32,007 nt of DNA, taken from an uncultured bacterium (GTDB lineage: Bacteria > Gemmatimonadota > Gemmatimonadetes > Longimicrobiales > RSA9). The translations under genes were made by a program, and so were the position numbers. Below are positions 29,602-32,007 of this stretch, piece by piece (positions within the stretch are counted from its first letter, which is position 1; each line of letters begins with the position of its first letter). A model generated the notes under the pieces. That model searched no databases. It was not told where the DNA came from and was given only the letters and a program-made list of their open reading frames with translations. The stretch covers positions 1-32,007 of the forward strand of contig CALKIP010000132.1 in NCBI GenBank assembly GCA_937995995.1, written 5' to 3'.

Positions 29602-31598
29602 AGGTGACGGCGCGCTCTCACGCCTGGCGTCGTCGGGCGCTTCTGAGCGGGATCCTTGCGACCGCGGGGATCCTCCTTTGGCGCGGGGTCCAGCTCCAGG
29701 TCATCGAGGGCGAGAGCTGGCGCGCACGAGCGCTCGAGCAGCATCGGCAGCGGGTCACGCTCCCTGCACCGCGCGGCACGATCTACGATCGCAACGGAGT
29801 CCCCCTCGCGGTGAGCCGCCAGGCGTACCGGATCTCGGTCGCGCCGGGAGAGGTGAGGGACCGGCAGGTACTCGCCGCACTTCTTCGCGAGGTGCTCGGG
29901 CTTACGCCGGCCGAGGCGCGGCGCGCCGTGGATGCGCGCCGTCGCTGGGTGGTGCTCCCGGGTCGCTATGACGAGGTCGCGCGCCAGCGGCTGGCCAATG
30001 AGCGGGGAGTGCATTTCGAGCCGGTTCTCGAGCGGGTGCAACCCCACGGCCATGTGGCGCTCGAGCTCCTGGGGCGTGTCGGCGCGGATGGCCACGGGTT
30101 GGGCGGCCTGGAGCTGGCGTTCGATTCCGTGCTTTCCGGGCGCCCGGGCGAGGCGGTGTCGCGGCGGGACGCGCGAGGGCGGTCGATCCCGGGGTCGCTG
30201 ATCACGATGACGGAGCCGGTCGCGGGCCACGACCTGTACCTGACGATCGACTACGCGCTCCAGGAGATTGCGGACGAGGCGCTGCGACGTGCCGTGGCGC
30301 AAACGGGTTCGACCGGTGGCGACCTAGTGCTGGTCGAACCGGAGACGGGCGAAATTCTGGCAGCCGTCACGGTGCGGCGAGATGGTGTCCAGAGCTGGCA
30401 TGCGGTGACGGAGCCGTATGAGCCGGGCTCGACCATCAAGCCGTTCACCGTGGCGGCGCTCCTTGCGGAGCGCCGCGCAACGTTGGAGGACAGCGTGTTC
30501 GCCGAGAATGGCCGCTACGTGCACGACGGGCGGACCATCACCGATGAGCACGGGTACGGCTGGCTGACGTTGCGCGAAGCACTCGGCTACTCCTCGAACA
30601 TCGTCATGGCGAAGATGTCCGAGCGCCTGGAGCCGAGGGAGCAGTACGCGTACCTGCGGGACTTCGGGTTCGGCACGCCGACGGGTGTGGCGTATCCGTC
30701 GGAATCTGCAGGGCTTCTGAGGCGGCCGTCGACGTGGTCTCGCTACTCGCCGGCGAGTCTGGCGATCGGCTATGAGGTCTCGGCCACGCCGCTTCAGATG
30801 GCAATGGCGTACGGCGCACTGGCGAACGGCGGCATCCTCATGGAGCCGCGTCTGGTCCGGGAGGTGCGTACCCGGGACGGCCGCACGGCGAAGCGGTTCG
30901 AGCCGCAGCCGGTCCGCCGGGTCGTCCCCGAGGAGGTGGCTCGTGCGATCGGTCCCGCGCTGGTGGAGGTCGTCGAGACCGGGACAGGTCGCGCCGCCGA
31001 TCTGGGCACCTTCCACGTGGCAGGGAAGACCGGCACGTCGAGGCAGTATCGGGAGGGGAAGTACGAGGCGGGGAGCTACACGGCATCATTCGCGGGATTT
31101 TTCCCGGCGGATGCGCCGCAGCTCTCGTTCCTCGTCCGGCTCGACCGGCCGCGCGGGCAGTACTACGGCGGTACGGCGGCCGCCCCGGTGATGCGGACGA
31201 CGCTCGCGGCGGCGCTTGCCGCACGGGGCACGACGCTGGACCGCGGCGCGATCGCGGCCGCGGTCAGCCGGGGTTCGGAGAAGAAGGAGCAGATGCAGGA
31301 GAGTCGCACCGAGAAGGCCGAGCCGGTGATTCGGACGATGCCAGCCACGGGACCGTTCATCTTCGCGCTGAACTCGGCGCCGTTGAACCGCTACGAGGCG
31401 GGGTCGACGCCCGCGGCTCGGCGCGTGCCCAATGTGGTCGGCCTGCCGCTGCGCGATGCCGCGCGGGTCCTGCACGAGGCGGGCTTCCGCGTGGAGGTGG
31501 AGGGTCACGGGACGGTCGCCTCGATGCAGCCCCGCGCCGGCGCCACGGCCTCGCCCGAGGTCGCGGTAAGGATCCGCGGTCGGGAGGCCGAGCAGTGA
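29598..31598 (+). CDS. ftsI: Septal peptidoglycan transpeptidase FtsI (PBP3-type) with PASTA domain
   Basis: A 666-residue class B penicillin-binding protein. The N-terminal membrane anchor is about 11-28. The dimerisation domain includes RGTIYDRNGVPLA. The transpeptidase domain has S278-T-I-K281 (PGSTIKP), S332-S-N334 and K477-T-G (AGKTGTS). A C-terminal PASTA domain covers about 603-662 (VPNVVGLPLRDAARVL...). It cross-links peptidoglycan at the septum. The start overlaps the ftsL-like gene by 4 bp and the stop overlaps murE (GTGA). The PASTA domain at the end is as in Gram-positive PBP2x or SpoVD and several diderm phyla, unlike E. coli FtsI. Confidence 0.95.
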   Translation: MKVTARSHAWRRRALLSGILATAGILLWRGVQLQVIEGESWRARALEQHRQRVTLPAPRGTIYDRNGVPLAVSRQAYRISVAPGEVRDRQVLAALLREVLGLTPAEARRAVDARRRWVVLPGRYDEVARQRLANERGVHFEPVLERVQPHGHVALELLGRVGADGHGLGGLELAFDSVLSGRPGEAVSRRDARGRSIPGSLITMTEPVAGHDLYLTIDYALQEIADEALRRAVAQTGSTGGDLVLVEPETGEILAAVTVRRDGVQSWHAVTEPYEPGSTIKPFTVAALLAERRATLEDSVFAENGRYVHDGRTITDEHGYGWLTLREALGYSSNIVMAKMSERLEPREQYAYLRDFGFGTPTGVAYPSESAGLLRRPSTWSRYSPASLAIGYEVSATPLQMAMAYGALANGGILMEPRLVREVRTRDGRTAKRFEPQPVRRVVPEEVARAIGPALVEVVETGTGRAADLGTFHVAGKTGTSRQYREGKYEAGSYTASFAGFFPADAPQLSFLVRLDRPRGQYYGGTAAAPVMRTTLAAALAARGTTLDRGAIAAAVSRGSEKKEQMQESRTEKAEPVIRTMPATGPFIFALNSAPLNRYEAGSTPAARRVPNVVGLPLRDAARVLHEAGFRVEVEGHGTVASMQPRAGATASPEVAVRIRGREAEQ

Positions 31599-32007
31599 GT
31601 CGCGGCGCCGTGGCGGGGCGGCCGATCGCGCTGAGCAGGATCGCGGAGCTGCTCGAGCGTGATGGTCGGCTGGTTGCACGGCCCGAAGCGGATGTCGAGG
31701 TGACGGGCATCGTCGACGACAGCCGTCGCGTGCGGCCGGGTGAACTGTTCTGCGCGTGGGCGGGCACGGAAGTGGACAGCCACCGGTTCCTCTCGGCGGC
31801 GGAGGCCGCGGGCGCGGTGGCTGCATTGGTGGAGCGACGGGTCGACGACTGCGCGCTGCCGCAAGTGGTGGTCGAGGACGGCCGGCGGGCGGCAGCACTC
31901 GCCGCGGGAGCGGTTTTCGGCGATCCCGCCGCCGCGCTGCATCTGGTGGGCGTATGTAGACATTGCCGGGACATCGACCAGCAACGCACTACCGGCCGAT
32001 GTGGCGA
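31595..32007 (+). CDS. murE: MurE, N-terminal part (3' end outside window, last bases suspect)
   Basis: The reading frame starts with GTG at 31595, overlapping the ftsI stop by 4 bp, and runs off the window. Residues 1-120 match the Mur ligase N-terminal domain of UDP-MurNAc-tripeptide synthetase: VTGIVDDSRRVRPGELFCAWAG, a long helix, then VVVEDGRRAAALAAGAVFGDPAAALHLVGV. The ATP-binding loop (TGTNGKTT) should come next at about 31955, but the sequence there reads CRHCRDIDQQ and no forward frame supplies the motif. MurE adds the third amino acid of the stem peptide. The gene identity is secure from the order ftsL, ftsI, murE. The final 53 bases probably do not belong or contain errors. Confidence 0.82.
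   Translation, partial: MSRGAVAGRPIALSRIAELLERDGRLVARPEADVEVTGIVDDSRRVRPGELFCAWAGTEVDSHRFLSAAEAAGAVAALVERRVDDCALPQVVVEDGRRAAALAAGAVFGDPAAALHLVGVCRHCRDIDQQRTTGRCG

Overview
The window is a high-GC, densely coding bacterial chromosome segment. Gene content fits a free-living diderm: a TonB-dependent receptor, a lipoprotein cupredoxin, an MraZ-led division and cell-wall cluster, and a large chemosensory operon with MglA and PATAN (DUF4388) proteins. I think Gemmatimonadota or a related phylum is most likely. This is inferred from gene style (TPR-rich proteins, PATAN, Roadblock, MglA), not from a search.

Bases 1-16441 form one tightly packed, all-forward operon, with many start/stop overlaps. 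It starts inside a CheW and continues cheY, cheA, cheC, an 874-residue TPR protein, PATAN/TPR protein 1, a TPR-Roadblock protein, two more Roadblock proteins, an MglA GTPase, a protein with two DnaA-like AAA+ domains and no DnaA DNA-binding domain, PATAN/TPR protein 2, cheR, cheD, cheB and a membrane-anchored HExxH protein. The Che part is a complete phosphorelay plus adaptation set. The middle (about 3.2-12.9 kb) looks like an MglA polarity or type IV pilus output module embedded in it. Both PATAN proteins carry tandem motifs of the MshEN c-di-GMP-binding type, almost perfect in the second. This PATAN/MshEN, Roadblock, MglA and double-DnaA-AAA+ module is my best candidate for an undescribed system.

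Bases 16438-16807 hold a tiny two-helix membrane protein and tRNA-Val(TAC), apparently one transcription unit from a leaderless-type promoter to a strong intrinsic terminator. A cupredoxin-like lipoprotein (-) and a PqqU/YncD-type TonB receptor (+) then diverge from a spacer holding five consecutive, sequence-different short hairpins separated by GGGAG. A small unknown gene (-) converges on the receptor gene across a long GC hairpin.

Bases 20454-24696 carry a UvrD/PcrA-type helicase (+) that lacks motif VI, and a fused FakA-FakB (DAK2-DegV) protein (-). Their 3' ends meet at a spacer bounded by two inverted tracts of heptanucleotide repeats. A periplasmic TPR protein (+) and a YegS-like lipid kinase (-) converge on an excellent terminator.

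From 27807 the division and cell-wall cluster begins: a promoter, three MraZ boxes, then mraZ, rsmH, an ftsL-like gene, ftsI with a PASTA domain, and the start of murE. The last roughly 53 bases do not encode the expected MurE P-loop and look like a break or assembly error.
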